A DNA stretch of 64,000 bases, from positions 121,245 through 185,244 of the forward strand of contig CAZWUI010000001.1 of NCBI GenBank assembly GCA_964637515.1, given 5' to 3'. The position numbers were made by a program, and so were the translations under genes. Below the pieces are notes generated by a model. It had not been told where the DNA came from and ran no database searches. It saw nothing but the letters and a program-made list of their open reading frames with translations. Source of the DNA: RGIG4097 sp964637515. GTDB taxonomy: Bacteria; Bacillota; Clostridia; Christensenellales; CAG-917. Position 1 is the first letter of the stretch. The number at the start of each line of letters is the position of its first letter. Positions 25,397 through 33,686 of the stretch are shown here, piece by piece.

Positions 25397-25437
25397 GTCA
25401 TTTCGAGCGGAGCGTGGGAATCTCCGGGGACGGTGCC
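25397..25437 (+). repeat. Dispersed intergenic repeat, copy a
   Basis: Pattern GTCATTTCGAGCGGAGCG, TGGGAATCTCC, GGGGACGGTGCC. Related to copies near 32220, 34632, 37270 (inverted), 37331 and 47898 (inverted). Confidence 0.7.
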
Positions 25438-25697
25438 GCTTAAACTAAATAAAACCCTCTTCAATGTATGTGCGTATTCACTCACGCTCATAGCAAGTGC
25501 GAACATGTCTAGTCACAGTTCCCCCTTCCTCACGTGTTTCCACTTCGGGCTTTGCCAAGGGCAACCATCTCGTTCGCTTTGTGCATGCCGCTACGCGAAG
25601 ACAGTGCGCGCAGTCGCTTGTACTTGTCCGTCAAGCTCGACACTCGGGGTTCTCGCCGCCGTTGCGGCTCGTGTTCCGTCTTCGAATGAGTAAGAAA
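25438..25697. other. GC-rich intergenic stretch without a convincing gene
   Basis: About 260 bp between a dispersed repeat and the nitroreductase gene. It is richer in G+C than other gaps in the window. Several frames are open, but none has a ribosome site, a consistent start, or a recognisable domain. It may be a degraded or dispersed element attached to repeat copy a. Confidence 0.35.
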
Positions 25698-26354
25698 CTA
25701 AATCCAGTTGATGTCTTTTTTGCCGGAGCCGAGTTCAAAGTGATATTTCGCAATGCCCAAATCCGTCTTCGTGTAAAAGCCCATTCCCGCCTTTGCGCCG
25801 ACTTTGCCGTCGGAATAGGTGAACGTGAACTTTTGTTGATTCATTGCGGTGGGAGCGAGCAACGCACAATTTACGCCGTTCACAAACCATGCGGGCGGAT
25901 TTTGCGCTTCCATAACCTGATCAATGGATTTCGATCTGCGTTGTACCCCTTGAGTCGCTCCGTAACCGAGAGCGATGACCACGTGCAATTTCTCTCCGCG
26001 CGCAACGGTGAACGCCGTCTTGACTTTCTTGTAGCTCATAGCAACCCAACAGGTATTGAGTCCGAGTGCTTGAGCGGTCAAAGCGATATGCTCGCCGTAG
26101 TAACCCGCCTTTTCTTCGTCTCCTTTCTTGCACACGAGAGCGACGTAGTTTTTCACTCCCGAAAACTTGCCGTAGTGTGCCATCATGGAATCGAACGCTT
26201 CAGGCTCGTCGAGTACGAGTTGGATATGCAATCCACCTTGTTTGTTGCATTCGTCAACAGCCGCTTGAAGTTGTGCTTTCACGTCTTCGGCAATGGGTTT
26301 GTCGAGATAACTTCTGACTGCGTGTCTTTCGATTGCTGCCTTTTGATAATCCAT
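25698..26354 (-). CDS. Nitroreductase-family flavoprotein
   Basis: FMN-dependent NAD(P)H oxidoreductase of the nitroreductase superfamily, 218 residues. The N-terminal RHAVRSY (FMN phosphate contact), GEHIALTAQALGLNTCWVA and the ALGYG turn are conserved. The physiological substrate is not readable. GAGGT lies before the ATG. The gene is preceded by a roughly 150-nt leader that has its own promoter, a short open frame and a terminator, so expression is probably controlled by attenuation. Confidence 0.88.
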   Translation of the reverse strand: MDYQKAAIERHAVRSYLDKPIAEDVKAQLQAAVDECNKQGGLHIQLVLDEPEAFDSMMAHYGKFSGVKNYVALVCKKGDEEKAGYYGEHIALTAQALGLNTCWVAMSYKKVKTAFTVARGEKLHVVIALGYGATQGVQRRSKSIDQVMEAQNPPAWFVNGVNCALLAPTAMNQQKFTFTYSDGKVGAKAGMGFYTKTDLGIAKYHFELGSGKKDINWI

Positions 26355-26424
26355 ATCTATACCTCACAAATTTTATTATCGTTCACAAGCGGCTCGTCAC
26401 ACCGCTAGATTGTTGTGTTCTAAA

Positions 26425-26448
26425 AAAAGCAGACTTTCATCTGCTTTT
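26425..26448 (-). terminator. Terminator ending the nitroreductase leader
   Basis: 9-bp stem AAAAGCAGA/TCTGCTTTT with a seven-T run in total, 70 nt before the nitroreductase start. Confidence 0.8.
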
Positions 26449-26531
26449 ATCATGCACGGAATTTGTTCACGAGACAAAATAACGTTTTGATTTTCTCGTC
26501 CGTCAGGTTTACAAAGCTCTCTGATTTCGTC

Positions 26532-26552
26532 CTACCCGGAATAGTAGTCCAT
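26532..26552 (-). CDS. Possible leader peptide MDYYSG
   Basis: A six-codon frame (ATG to TAG) with GGGAG four nt upstream of its ATG, located near the 5' end of the predicted leader RNA. Two adjacent Tyr codons follow Met-Asp. It could be a regulatory leader peptide; chance occurrence is not excluded. Confidence 0.35.
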   Translation of the reverse strand: MDYYSG

Positions 26553-26577
26553 AACTCTCCCGATTAATACTATTAGG

Positions 26578-26606
26578 ATTATACCACCCCTATACGCCAA
26601 AGCCAA
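26578..26606 (-). promoter_or_regulatory. Promoter of the nitroreductase leader
   Basis: Minus strand TTGGCT (26606-26601), 17-nt spacer, TATAAT (26583-26578). Confidence 0.7.
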
Positions 26607-26653
26607 CGAACAATATAAAAATAATTCATTTTATTATTCTTTTAATCTTTCCC

Positions 26654-28465
26654 CTAAATCATCACGAAAACGACGAATATCACGTTGACGACGATTGCAA
26701 GAAGCGTAGGGATGAGTTCGAGAAGTTTGTTTTGTTTCTTGCTCATAGGCGGAATTTCCGCGCTCATTTCTTCGTATTCTACGTACGCGCGCATATATTG
26801 TTCACGGGATAGTATCGCATAAGGATAACAAGATACCGCGCATGCGAGCGCAAACGAAATCATCGTAAATATCGCAAGATAAATCTGTCCCGCACCCCTA
26901 TAAAGCACTGCGTAACTTGCCACGTTGAGAGTGGTGACAACCGCATAAATCAAGAAAGTAAGAGTGCCTGACTTTTTGAGGAATTTTGCAAGATTTTTCT
27001 CTTTTTCTTCTTCGGCAAGGAAGAGATTTTCGTTGCCTTTCGGTCTGATTTCTTCAAGGAATATCGCCGAAGTCTTGGATGCGTGCCTTGCGTATATCAC
27101 GATGAGTGCGACGAGCGCAACCGACGACGCATAGTCGATATAAGAATAGAGCGCAAAGCCTTCTCTCACGCCGAATACGAAATCAACACTGCTCGCATCC
27201 GTGAGAACAAGGCGGTAGAGTGCGCCGAATATACCCACCGAAAGCGTAGAAACTTTGTCGAGATATTCCGCAGTCGCACCCATTCTTCCGCCCACGGAAA
27301 ACGCTATGTTACCCGCAAGCGAAAGCGCAACTTTGATGACCATAAGCCACACGCAGAAATAGGACAATCCAAGCAAAACGTACGCTTTCTTTTGGGAACT
27401 TTTCGGGGAGAGCAGCACTCTCTTCGACTCGTTGTACTTGGGGAGTTTGTCCACGTTTGAGATGAAGGAATACGCCTGCAAAACGAAAACGACGAAAGCA
27501 CTCGTCCAAATCGATGACACGGAGGCGGTCGTAAATGCGTAGTATAAACTGCTCGCAAGATAGGCGCACGCAAGCACTGTCTGCAAGACAGAATGAATTA
27601 CGGATACGGTGAGCGTATGACGGTCATATTCCCCGAAATGTTTGAAAGTGAAATAGGCATAGGACACCGACACGCCGAAGAATAAAACTTCAAGCACCGC
27701 ATATCCAATCGTCCACGCAGACGCACCGCCCGACAAGACCGCACCGATGAATTTTGCACCGATACCCGCACCGATAGACACACCGTTAATCGACAAAACA
27801 GGGGTATAAAACATCAATATTGCACTGATAAACCCCACGATTGAGTAAATCGGCAAATATGAAAGACGATAGTCCGTCGGCACGCGCAAGCGTTTCTTGC
27901 CCTTGGCAACGTCGGCGGGAGAAGTCAACTCGTCGTCTTCGAGAAGTTCGGACTCGCATTCGATATTGTCCCAATTCACCCATTCGATTTCCTTTTCTGC
28001 GCCCTTCTTTTCGCGCGCGGTTTCGGGTTTTACGACTTCTTTTATTTGTTCTTCTTTGACTGCTTTTTCGACTTTCTTTTCGTCCGACTTATCGTCCTTA
28101 ACTTCGTTGAGATCGACGTGAATTATGTTTGCGGTTACGCTCGTTTCCTTGCCGTGCGCAAGGACGGGAGTCTCCACTTTTTCCTTTCTTACGCCAAGAT
28201 GAGGGGGTATGGCCTTTTCCTGTTTCAAGGACGCACCTTCCGTCTTCTCAAATTGAGGCGCACTGCTGTCAAGTTCCGCTATGATGACTTCGTCTTCCGA
28301 AAACAACTGTTCGGTGGGCATGCCGTACCCGCCGTAAAGCATGGTATCGTCCGCTTTTTGAATTTTGATTTTTATGAGAGAGTGGCAAACGGGACAGGTA
28401 ACCGAAGTCGCACCGTCCTCAAATCGAATAACGTTTCCACAAATAGGGCAAAGAACCTTCTTCAT
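26654..28465 (-). CDS. Zinc-ribbon polytopic membrane protein of unknown function
   Basis: A 603-residue protein: an N-terminal zinc ribbon with Cys6, Cys9, Cys24 and Cys27 (CPIC and CPVC), then a long charged Lys/Glu-rich region (about 35-185), and about ten hydrophobic helices from residue 200 to the end. The start is the ATG at 28465 with GGAG upstream; an in-frame upstream ATG lacks a ribosome site and would place the promoter inside the gene. No named family is recognised. The cytoplasmic ribbon plus membrane block suggests a sensor or assembly factor, which is speculation. Confidence 0.8.
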   Translation of the reverse strand: MKKVLCPICGNVIRFEDGATSVTCPVCHSLIKIKIQKADDTMLYGGYGMPTEQLFSEDEVIIAELDSSAPQFEKTEGASLKQEKAIPPHLGVRKEKVETPVLAHGKETSVTANIIHVDLNEVKDDKSDEKKVEKAVKEEQIKEVVKPETAREKKGAEKEIEWVNWDNIECESELLEDDELTSPADVAKGKKRLRVPTDYRLSYLPIYSIVGFISAILMFYTPVLSINGVSIGAGIGAKFIGAVLSGGASAWTIGYAVLEVLFFGVSVSYAYFTFKHFGEYDRHTLTVSVIHSVLQTVLACAYLASSLYYAFTTASVSSIWTSAFVVFVLQAYSFISNVDKLPKYNESKRVLLSPKSSQKKAYVLLGLSYFCVWLMVIKVALSLAGNIAFSVGGRMGATAEYLDKVSTLSVGIFGALYRLVLTDASSVDFVFGVREGFALYSYIDYASSVALVALIVIYARHASKTSAIFLEEIRPKGNENLFLAEEEKEKNLAKFLKKSGTLTFLIYAVVTTLNVASYAVLYRGAGQIYLAIFTMISFALACAVSCYPYAILSREQYMRAYVEYEEMSAEIPPMSKKQNKLLELIPTLLAIVVNVIFVVFVMI

Positions 28466-28493
28466 ATCCGCTCCACAAAGATAATTTGCTACA

Positions 28494-28522
28494 ATATTAT
28501 CATCCCCCGCAAAATTTTTCAA
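28494..28522 (-). promoter_or_regulatory. Promoter of the zinc-ribbon membrane protein
   Basis: Minus strand TTGAAA (28522-28517), 17-nt spacer, TAATAT (28499-28494). Confidence 0.7.
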
Positions 28523-28759
28523 TTAAAACGAAACACTTTTTTGCGCGCCACTACATTTAGTCCGTTGCACTTCTTGACGGCAGAACAAGAAATAAGGCGC
28601 TTTCGGTCGAACACAAAATTGCACCTTGCATTTTCCTCCCGACTTACACGAAGAAACTGTTTCTCTCCATTGATAATTAGACGGTGAAAACGCAAAGCGC
28701 AATCGGGTATTTGAGTAGAGTCCGAAGGCGTCGTTTCTACGTGCTAACAGAGAGACGAC
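28523..28759. other. Intergenic region with no supported gene
   Basis: About 240 bp between the secreted protein gene and the next promoter. A 24-codon minus-strand frame follows GGGAGGAAA, but the spacing is only a few nt and no structure or homologue supports it. Confidence 0.3.
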
Positions 28760-29194
28760 TCAACCTGAAATTGCGGATTTGAATTTGTCTTTTAGGGTGG
28801 ATTTTTGGGAGTCGTTTAGGGTGTCGATATAAGCGGTGATTATGGTTTTACCTGTTGAAAAAAGTTGTTTGTCGGTCATTTTCGCTAGGTCGCTTGCGGT
28901 TTGCGGTATGCCGACGCGCGCGCCTAAATCTTGCAAAATCAGTACTGCGTTAAGTTTGTTTTCGTTCACGCCGTAATTTTCGCACATACGCGCTTTTCTT
29001 GCGGGGTTGATATTCGAGATGAACGTTTCACCCGCTATATCTTCTTCGTAAAACCGCACGACTTTCTCCCCTACCATATCCGTAAGTGTGTATGCGTGGG
29101 CGGGCGCAGGGGTATAAAGCGACGAAAACGCCGCCGTAAAAAGCAAGAAAGATATAATAAATATAAATGGCATTTTGACGTATTTATTTTCCAT
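28760..29194 (-). CDS. Small secreted protein of unknown function
   Basis: A 144-residue protein with a signal peptide (positive MENKYVK, hydrophobic core 9-24, likely cleavage after PAHA at about 34). The mature part is predicted helical, with one Cys (in ARMCENYG) and no recognised domain. GGAGGAAAT precedes the ATG. It is transcribed alone, divergently from the transketolase operon. Confidence 0.75.
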   Translation of the reverse strand: MENKYVKMPFIFIISFLLFTAAFSSLYTPAPAHAYTLTDMVGEKVVRFYEEDIAGETFISNINPARKARMCENYGVNENKLNAVLILQDLGARVGIPQTASDLAKMTDKQLFSTGKTIITAYIDTLNDSQKSTLKDKFKSAISG

Positions 29195-29251
29195 ATTTCC
29201 TCCGCAGATATGTTGTGCAAAAAAAATACCGCTATTCTTGAAAATTTGGTA

Positions 29252-29280
29252 TTGACTAATTGCTATTTATAATATATACT
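29252..29280 (+). promoter_or_regulatory. Transketolase operon promoter
   Basis: TTGACT (29252-29257), 17-nt spacer, TATACT (29275-29280), about 58 nt before the start codon. Confidence 0.75.
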
Positions 29281-29338
29281 TAAACTGTAAACTATTATAT
29301 AGTTAGCAAAAAAGGAAAATTATGTAGGAGGGCTAAAA

Positions 29339-30199
29339 ATGCCAAACAACAACGTCACTATTGACCAATTGAAAGCAAAGGCGAAAGAACTGCGTATCAA
29401 CATCATTGAAACCACGTTCAACGCCACGTCCGGTCACATCGGCGGATCGCTTTCTGCAGCGGATATGCTTGTTGCTCTCTACTTCAAATACTTGAACGTA
29501 GATCCCAAGAATCCCGATATGCTTGAAAGAGACCGCTTCATTATGTCCAAAGGTCACTGCGCACTCGGATACGTTCCCTGTCTTGCTATGAGAGGCTACC
29601 TTGATATCGAAGAAGTCAAGACCAAATTCAACAAGACCGGTTCCGCATACGGCATGCACCCGGACAGCAAGAAGATCAAAGGCTGCGACGCATCCACCGG
29701 TTCTCTCGGCCACGGACTTCCTATGGCAGTCGGTATGTTGCTCGGACTCAAGCTCAAGAACGTCGACAGCAAAGTCGTAGTTATGACCGGCGACGGCGAA
29801 TGCCAAGAAGGCTCCAACTGGGAAGCAGCAATGGCAGCAGCACACTTCAAACTCAAAAACCTCATCTGGATTATCGACCGCAACAAACTCGAAATCGACG
29901 GACCCACCGAAGAAGTTATGGGACTCGAACCCCTTGACAAGAAAGTGGAAGCGTTCGGCTTCAAGTGCATCAAGTGCAACGGTAACGATATGGCAGACGT
30001 CGACAGAGCACTCGCGGAAGCATGGGCAGGCGCAGATCGTCCTATCTGCATCATCTCCAGCACCACCAAGGGCGCAGGCGTCCCCGATTATCAAGGAAAA
30101 GTCACCAGCCACTACATCTCGTTTGGCGACAACCACAAAGATCTCGAGCCGATCATTGATTACATCAACAAGACCGACTCCGCAGACTTCATGAAATAA
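29339..30199 (+). CDS. Transketolase, N-terminal (TPP-binding) subunit
   Basis: First half of a split transketolase, which moves two-carbon ketol groups between sugar phosphates in the non-oxidative pentose phosphate pathway. The thiamine-diphosphate motif begins GDGECQEGSNWEA and ends at DRNKLE; SGHIGGSLSAAD and GHCALGY are conserved. 286 residues, standard for the split form. AGGAGGG precedes the ATG. Codon use is strongly biased, suggesting high expression. The partner follows after 11 nt. Confidence 0.94.
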   Translation: MPNNNVTIDQLKAKAKELRINIIETTFNATSGHIGGSLSAADMLVALYFKYLNVDPKNPDMLERDRFIMSKGHCALGYVPCLAMRGYLDIEEVKTKFNKTGSAYGMHPDSKKIKGCDASTGSLGHGLPMAVGMLLGLKLKNVDSKVVVMTGDGECQEGSNWEAAMAAAHFKLKNLIWIIDRNKLEIDGPTEEVMGLEPLDKKVEAFGFKCIKCNGNDMADVDRALAEAWAGADRPICIISSTTKGAGVPDYQGKVTSHYISFGDNHKDLEPIIDYINKTDSADFMK

Positions 30200-30210
30200 G
30201 GAGGAACACT

Positions 30211-31212
30211 ATGGGTACTGCATGGAATGCATATGATGCAAACAAAATGTCTGCAGGCAAAGCCTTCGGACAAGCACTCGCCGAAATCGCGGCAGATGAT
30301 CCTCGTATCGTTGCTGTAACGGCCGACCTTGCTAAATCAACCAACACCGGCGTGTTCGGTGCACAATATCCCGACAGAATGTTCAACGTCGGTATCGCGG
30401 AACAAAACCTCTTCGGCGTGGCAGCAGGCCTTGCAAAAGTTGGTTTTATCCCCTTCGCGTCCACTTTCGCAATCTTCGCATGCCTCCGTGGCGGTGAACA
30501 AATCAGAACTGACTGCGCATATCAAAAACTCCCCGTCAAAGTCATCGCAACTCACGGCGGACTTTCCTTCGGCGCGGCAGGCACCACCCACCACTGTATC
30601 GAAGACTTCGCAATTATGCGCGCTATCCCCAACATGACCGTCGTTATCCCCGCAGACGCATATGAATGCTCCAGAGCAATCAAAGCCTGCGTCAACGTCA
30701 ACGGTCCCTTCTATCTCCGCGTCGGCAGAGGTATGGAACCTCTCCTTCACAACAGCGAAGACGAATTCGAATTTGAAATCGGCAAAGCAATGAAGCTCAA
30801 AGACGGCAACGACATCACCATCATCGCATGCGGCGTTCCTACTCGTGACGCTCTCATCGCAGGTGAAATGCTCGAAGAACAAGGCGTGTCTGCTCAAGTT
30901 ATCAACATGCACACCTTGAAACCCGTCGACAAAGAAGCAATCGTCGAAGCGGCAGTCAAGACTCGTCGTATCGTCACCGTTGAAGAACACAACATCATCG
31001 GCGGCCTCGGCGATGCAGTTGCGGCAACTCTCGCAGAAAGCGGCAAGAGATGCATCCTCACCAAGATCGGTATCCCCGATGAATACGGTCCTATCGGTAA
31101 ACCCGAAGATTTGTATGCAATGTACAAACTTTCCAGCCAAGGCATCATGGAAACCGTTATGGAACTCATGGGCAAGGAAATCGAAGAAGACGATTGGACT
31201 GACGAAGACTAA
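30211..31212 (+). CDS. Transketolase, C-terminal (pyrimidine-binding) subunit
   Basis: Second half of the split transketolase. It carries the TPP pyrimidine-binding domain (NVGIAEQNLFGVAAGLA with the activating Glu) and the C-terminal transketolase domain (VEEHNIIGGLGDAVA). 333 residues. AGGAGG lies before the ATG. In dihydroxyacetone- or apulose-type systems similar split enzymes act on other donors, so the substrate is not fully fixed. Confidence 0.93.
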   Translation: MGTAWNAYDANKMSAGKAFGQALAEIAADDPRIVAVTADLAKSTNTGVFGAQYPDRMFNVGIAEQNLFGVAAGLAKVGFIPFASTFAIFACLRGGEQIRTDCAYQKLPVKVIATHGGLSFGAAGTTHHCIEDFAIMRAIPNMTVVIPADAYECSRAIKACVNVNGPFYLRVGRGMEPLLHNSEDEFEFEIGKAMKLKDGNDITIIACGVPTRDALIAGEMLEEQGVSAQVINMHTLKPVDKEAIVEAAVKTRRIVTVEEHNIIGGLGDAVAATLAESGKRCILTKIGIPDEYGPIGKPEDLYAMYKLSSQGIMETVMELMGKEIEEDDWTDED

Positions 31213-31224
31213 TGGAGGTGTAGT

Positions 31225-32142
31225 ATGAAAGCAAGCGAACAAGATGTCTTGACTACACAGATATATTTCCAAGCGGCGTTCCCCGCCCTTCGCGTCCCCC
31301 TCGAAGAAGACCCCAAACAAGTCAAAGCTTTCGAGAAAATCAACGCGGTAGTCGAATTCCGTGCGGCGGATGACGAACACCCTCTCGCCTGCTACATCGT
31401 CTTCCTCACCGAAGATATGGCGGCACAATCCAAAGAAGGCAAACGCTTCAAAGTCTATCAAGGCGAATACCCCGGCTTCATCGAAATGGCAGACGGCAGC
31501 AAGTACGAAGGTCTCAAAGTCACCAAAATGTACTTCAAATCCATCAAGAGCCTTCTCGGTGTCTTCAAAGGTAACTCCCCTCTCGAAATGCTCGGCATCG
31601 TCGCTCCCCTTCTCAAGAACATTGCGAAGCCCGCGACTCTCAAATTCCTCTTCCTCATGCTCACGCTGATGAAGACCATGCCGAACTTCGTCCCCGAAGC
31701 GGATCAACCTTGGGAACAATATCTCAAAGTCAAATTGTCCCTCTACCTCATCACCAGAGCACTTTCCGTAGCAAACAAGCTCGGTTGGCCCACCATGAGC
31801 GATTGGACGTTGAAACAACCCGATAGAACCTATCTCTTCGAGGTCGGTCCTACCAAAGATAAAGACGGCAACGAAATCTATCCTGCTATCTACGCAAGCC
31901 TCCGCGTCAAAAACGGAAACACCAAATCGGGCAAGAAGAACGTCAAGTACCCCTTCGTTCTCTTCAAATTCCCCACTCCCGACGATTGTATCGCTGTTCT
32001 CACCGACAAATACGGTTTCGTTGGAGCAGTTGAAAGAGGTTGCGTGCAAATCGTTGGCGCAGGCGACAGCTATGCAGTTCAATTCAACAGCATCATGACC
32101 ACCTGCCAAAACATGCTCGTTCCGTCCAAACTTGTCAAGTAA
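31225..32142 (+). CDS. Unknown protein, SCP2-like fold candidate (paralogue A)
   Basis: A 305-residue cytoplasmic protein that I cannot assign to a named family. It is co-transcribed with transketolase (12-nt gap, GGAGGTG before the ATG). Its layout parallels the protein at 33687-34457: an N-terminal mixed domain with KMYFKS, a central helical part ending in YLITRALSVANKLG, then DRTYLFEVGPT and a final beta/helix unit with GCVQIVGAGD. The C-terminal half resembles SCP2-type lipid-binding proteins, but this is weak. Confidence 0.6.
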   Translation: MKASEQDVLTTQIYFQAAFPALRVPLEEDPKQVKAFEKINAVVEFRAADDEHPLACYIVFLTEDMAAQSKEGKRFKVYQGEYPGFIEMADGSKYEGLKVTKMYFKSIKSLLGVFKGNSPLEMLGIVAPLLKNIAKPATLKFLFLMLTLMKTMPNFVPEADQPWEQYLKVKLSLYLITRALSVANKLGWPTMSDWTLKQPDRTYLFEVGPTKDKDGNEIYPAIYASLRVKNGNTKSGKKNVKYPFVLFKFPTPDDCIAVLTDKYGFVGAVERGCVQIVGAGDSYAVQFNSIMTTCQNMLVPSKLVK

Positions 32143-32161
32143 GACAAACGACAACAAAAAG

Positions 32162-32186
32162 CACCGTCCGTTTGGACGGTGTTTTT
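32162..32186 (+). terminator. Terminator of the transketolase operon
   Basis: CACCGTCC - GTTT - GGACGGTG then TTTTTATTT. Confidence 0.85.
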
Positions 32187-32219
32187 ATTTACGCTGATTG
32201 AAGTGTGTACGCACTATAC

Positions 32220-32260
32220 TTCATTCCGAGCGAACCGTGGGAATCTCCGGGGACGGTGCC
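32220..32260 (+). repeat. Dispersed intergenic repeat, copy b
   Basis: TTCATTCCGAGCGAACCG, TGGGAATCTCC, GGGGACGGTGCC; nearly identical in its 3' half to copy a. Confidence 0.7.
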
Positions 32261-32340
32261 ATACGTTAAAACTTCTCTTGTTTCAAAGCAAGTGCTTATA
32301 TAAGAACGCTCGCTCAAAGCATAGCGCTAGTATATCATAA

Positions 32341-32370
32341 AAAAAAGCACTCCATGTGGAGTGCTTTTTT
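32341..32370. terminator. Terminator of the aminotransferase operon
   Basis: AAAAAAGCACTCCA / TGGAGTGCTTTTTT, a nearly perfect palindrome just beyond the aminotransferase stop; can act on both strands. Confidence 0.85.
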
Positions 32371-32385
32371 ATCATTTCTCTTTCA

Positions 32386-33675
32386 TTATTTAATGAAGTT
32401 CGCGTTGGGGTGTGCCGCTTTGACGATCTTGTATGCTTCGTCTGCAACTTCCCAAGTGTATTGGATGTCTTCGTCGCTGATTGCGGAGTTGACGAAGTGG
32501 TTGTGGTGGGAAGTGAAGAATACACCGCGTTTGACGCATTCCGCAACCCATTCTTGATGGAGAATGGTGGAGGGGAAGTCATTCTTCAAGCGGAGATAGA
32601 ACATGCCGGGTTCGCCGGTGACGGACAAATCGAAGCCGTTGTCTTTTGCGATTTCTTTGAGGCCGTCGGTGAGCTTCTTGCCTTTCTTCGCGTTTTCTTC
32701 GGTTGCATTGATTGCTTTTGCTTTGTTGAGCGTTGCGATACCTGCTGCGAAAGGAACAGCGGAGAGCCAGTAGCTGCCGGTGTATGCGATGTCGGACGTT
32801 GCGTTGAGAAGGTGTTTCTTACCGCAGAGGCAGGACACGTTGTAGCCGTTTGCGATTGCTTTGCAGTAGCAAGCGATATCGGGTTGGAAACCGTACTTGT
32901 GTGCGGAGCCTTGGAAGTCGATACGGAAGCCTGCGCGGACGTCGTCGATGATGAGAACTACGCCGTACTTGTCGCAGATTTGGCGAATCTTTTGCCAGTA
33001 GCCTTCTTCGGGAAGCACGTTGTCGGTGAAGTTGCCGTGCATGTAAGGCGTGGAGATGAAGCCTGCGATTTGGCCGGGGTATTTTTGGCAGAGTGCTTCG
33101 AATTGTTCAGGATGGTTCCAATCGATATAGAGGTTGTTGACGAGGTCTTCTTCGGTGACACCGCTATATCCGAGTTTTTGCATCCAAGGAGCAACGCCGT
33201 GATAGTAGCCTTTGGTGAGGACGATTTTTTTGCGATGGGTGTATGCACGAGCGATCATGACTGCGAATTGAGTTGCATCGCCGCCGTTCTTTGCGAAGAA
33301 CGCCCAGTCTGCCATTTCGATGGTTTCGCACATTTTTTCTGCGAAGTCGATAGTGACGTCGGAGATGAGAGTGGTGCAATCGCCTTTCTTTCTTTGTTCT
33401 GCCGCTGCCGCGTCTACGTCGGGATCGTTGTAGCCGAGATAGTTGGGGCCGTATGCGCACATCCAGTCGATGATGCGGTTGCCGTCGACGTCATAGATAT
33501 ATGCGCCTTTTGCGTGGGACATATAAAGCGGATAGCTTTGGACGGGGATCATACAACCTTCGGACGGACCAAGGTGACCGTATATACCTGCGGGAATGAC
33601 GTTCAACGCACGTTTGAAGGTTTCTTGGCTTTTTGTTACGTCTATAACTTTTTTAGGTTCGTAAATAAGATTCAT
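32386..33675 (-). CDS. Class-III PLP aminotransferase, glutamate-1-semialdehyde-aminomutase-like
   Basis: PLP enzyme of fold type I, 429 residues. The cofactor-binding Asp is in IIDDVRAGF (about 244), and the Schiff-base Lys is probably Lys272 in CYCKAIANGY. The closest-looking group is the glutamate-1-semialdehyde 2,1-aminomutase-like subfamily, but no other haem gene is nearby and members of this subfamily often transaminate sugars or keto acids in other pathways. AAGGAGTG precedes the ATG, 11 nt after the upstream gene of unknown function. Confidence 0.83.
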   Translation of the reverse strand: MNLIYEPKKVIDVTKSQETFKRALNVIPAGIYGHLGPSEGCMIPVQSYPLYMSHAKGAYIYDVDGNRIIDWMCAYGPNYLGYNDPDVDAAAAEQRKKGDCTTLISDVTIDFAEKMCETIEMADWAFFAKNGGDATQFAVMIARAYTHRKKIVLTKGYYHGVAPWMQKLGYSGVTEEDLVNNLYIDWNHPEQFEALCQKYPGQIAGFISTPYMHGNFTDNVLPEEGYWQKIRQICDKYGVVLIIDDVRAGFRIDFQGSAHKYGFQPDIACYCKAIANGYNVSCLCGKKHLLNATSDIAYTGSYWLSAVPFAAGIATLNKAKAINATEENAKKGKKLTDGLKEIAKDNGFDLSVTGEPGMFYLRLKNDFPSTILHQEWVAECVKRGVFFTSHHNHFVNSAISDEDIQYTWEVADEAYKIVKAAHPNANFIK

Positions 33676-33686
33676 AATAACACTCC

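Larger units (their letters stand above)
26422..26571 (-). ncRNA. Structured leader or small RNA upstream of the nitroreductase
   Basis: Transcription from the promoter at 26606-26578 would give about 150 nt ending in AAAAGCAGA - TGAAAG - TCTGCTTTTTTT. Before this, nested pairings ACGGA/TCCGT, CGAGA/TCTCG and AAAAT/ATTTT (plus-strand 26456-26503) form a long imperfect hairpin. It resembles no riboswitch class I can identify. Whether it is an attenuator for the gene 70 nt downstream or a free small RNA is open. Confidence 0.6.

Noticed and set aside
26422..26606. T-box or known riboswitch for the nitroreductase leader
   Set aside because: No T-box GGTGG motif or specifier stem, and none of the conserved cores of FMN, THF, ZTP or SAM classes that I can recall.
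28523..28759. 24-codon minus-strand gene with a GGAGG-like site
   Set aside because: The spacing between site and ATG is too short, there is no terminator, and the peptide has no recognisable feature.
30337..32157. 606-codon minus-strand open frame
   Set aside because: Shadow of the transketolase C-subunit and the following gene; no motifs, no ribosome site.
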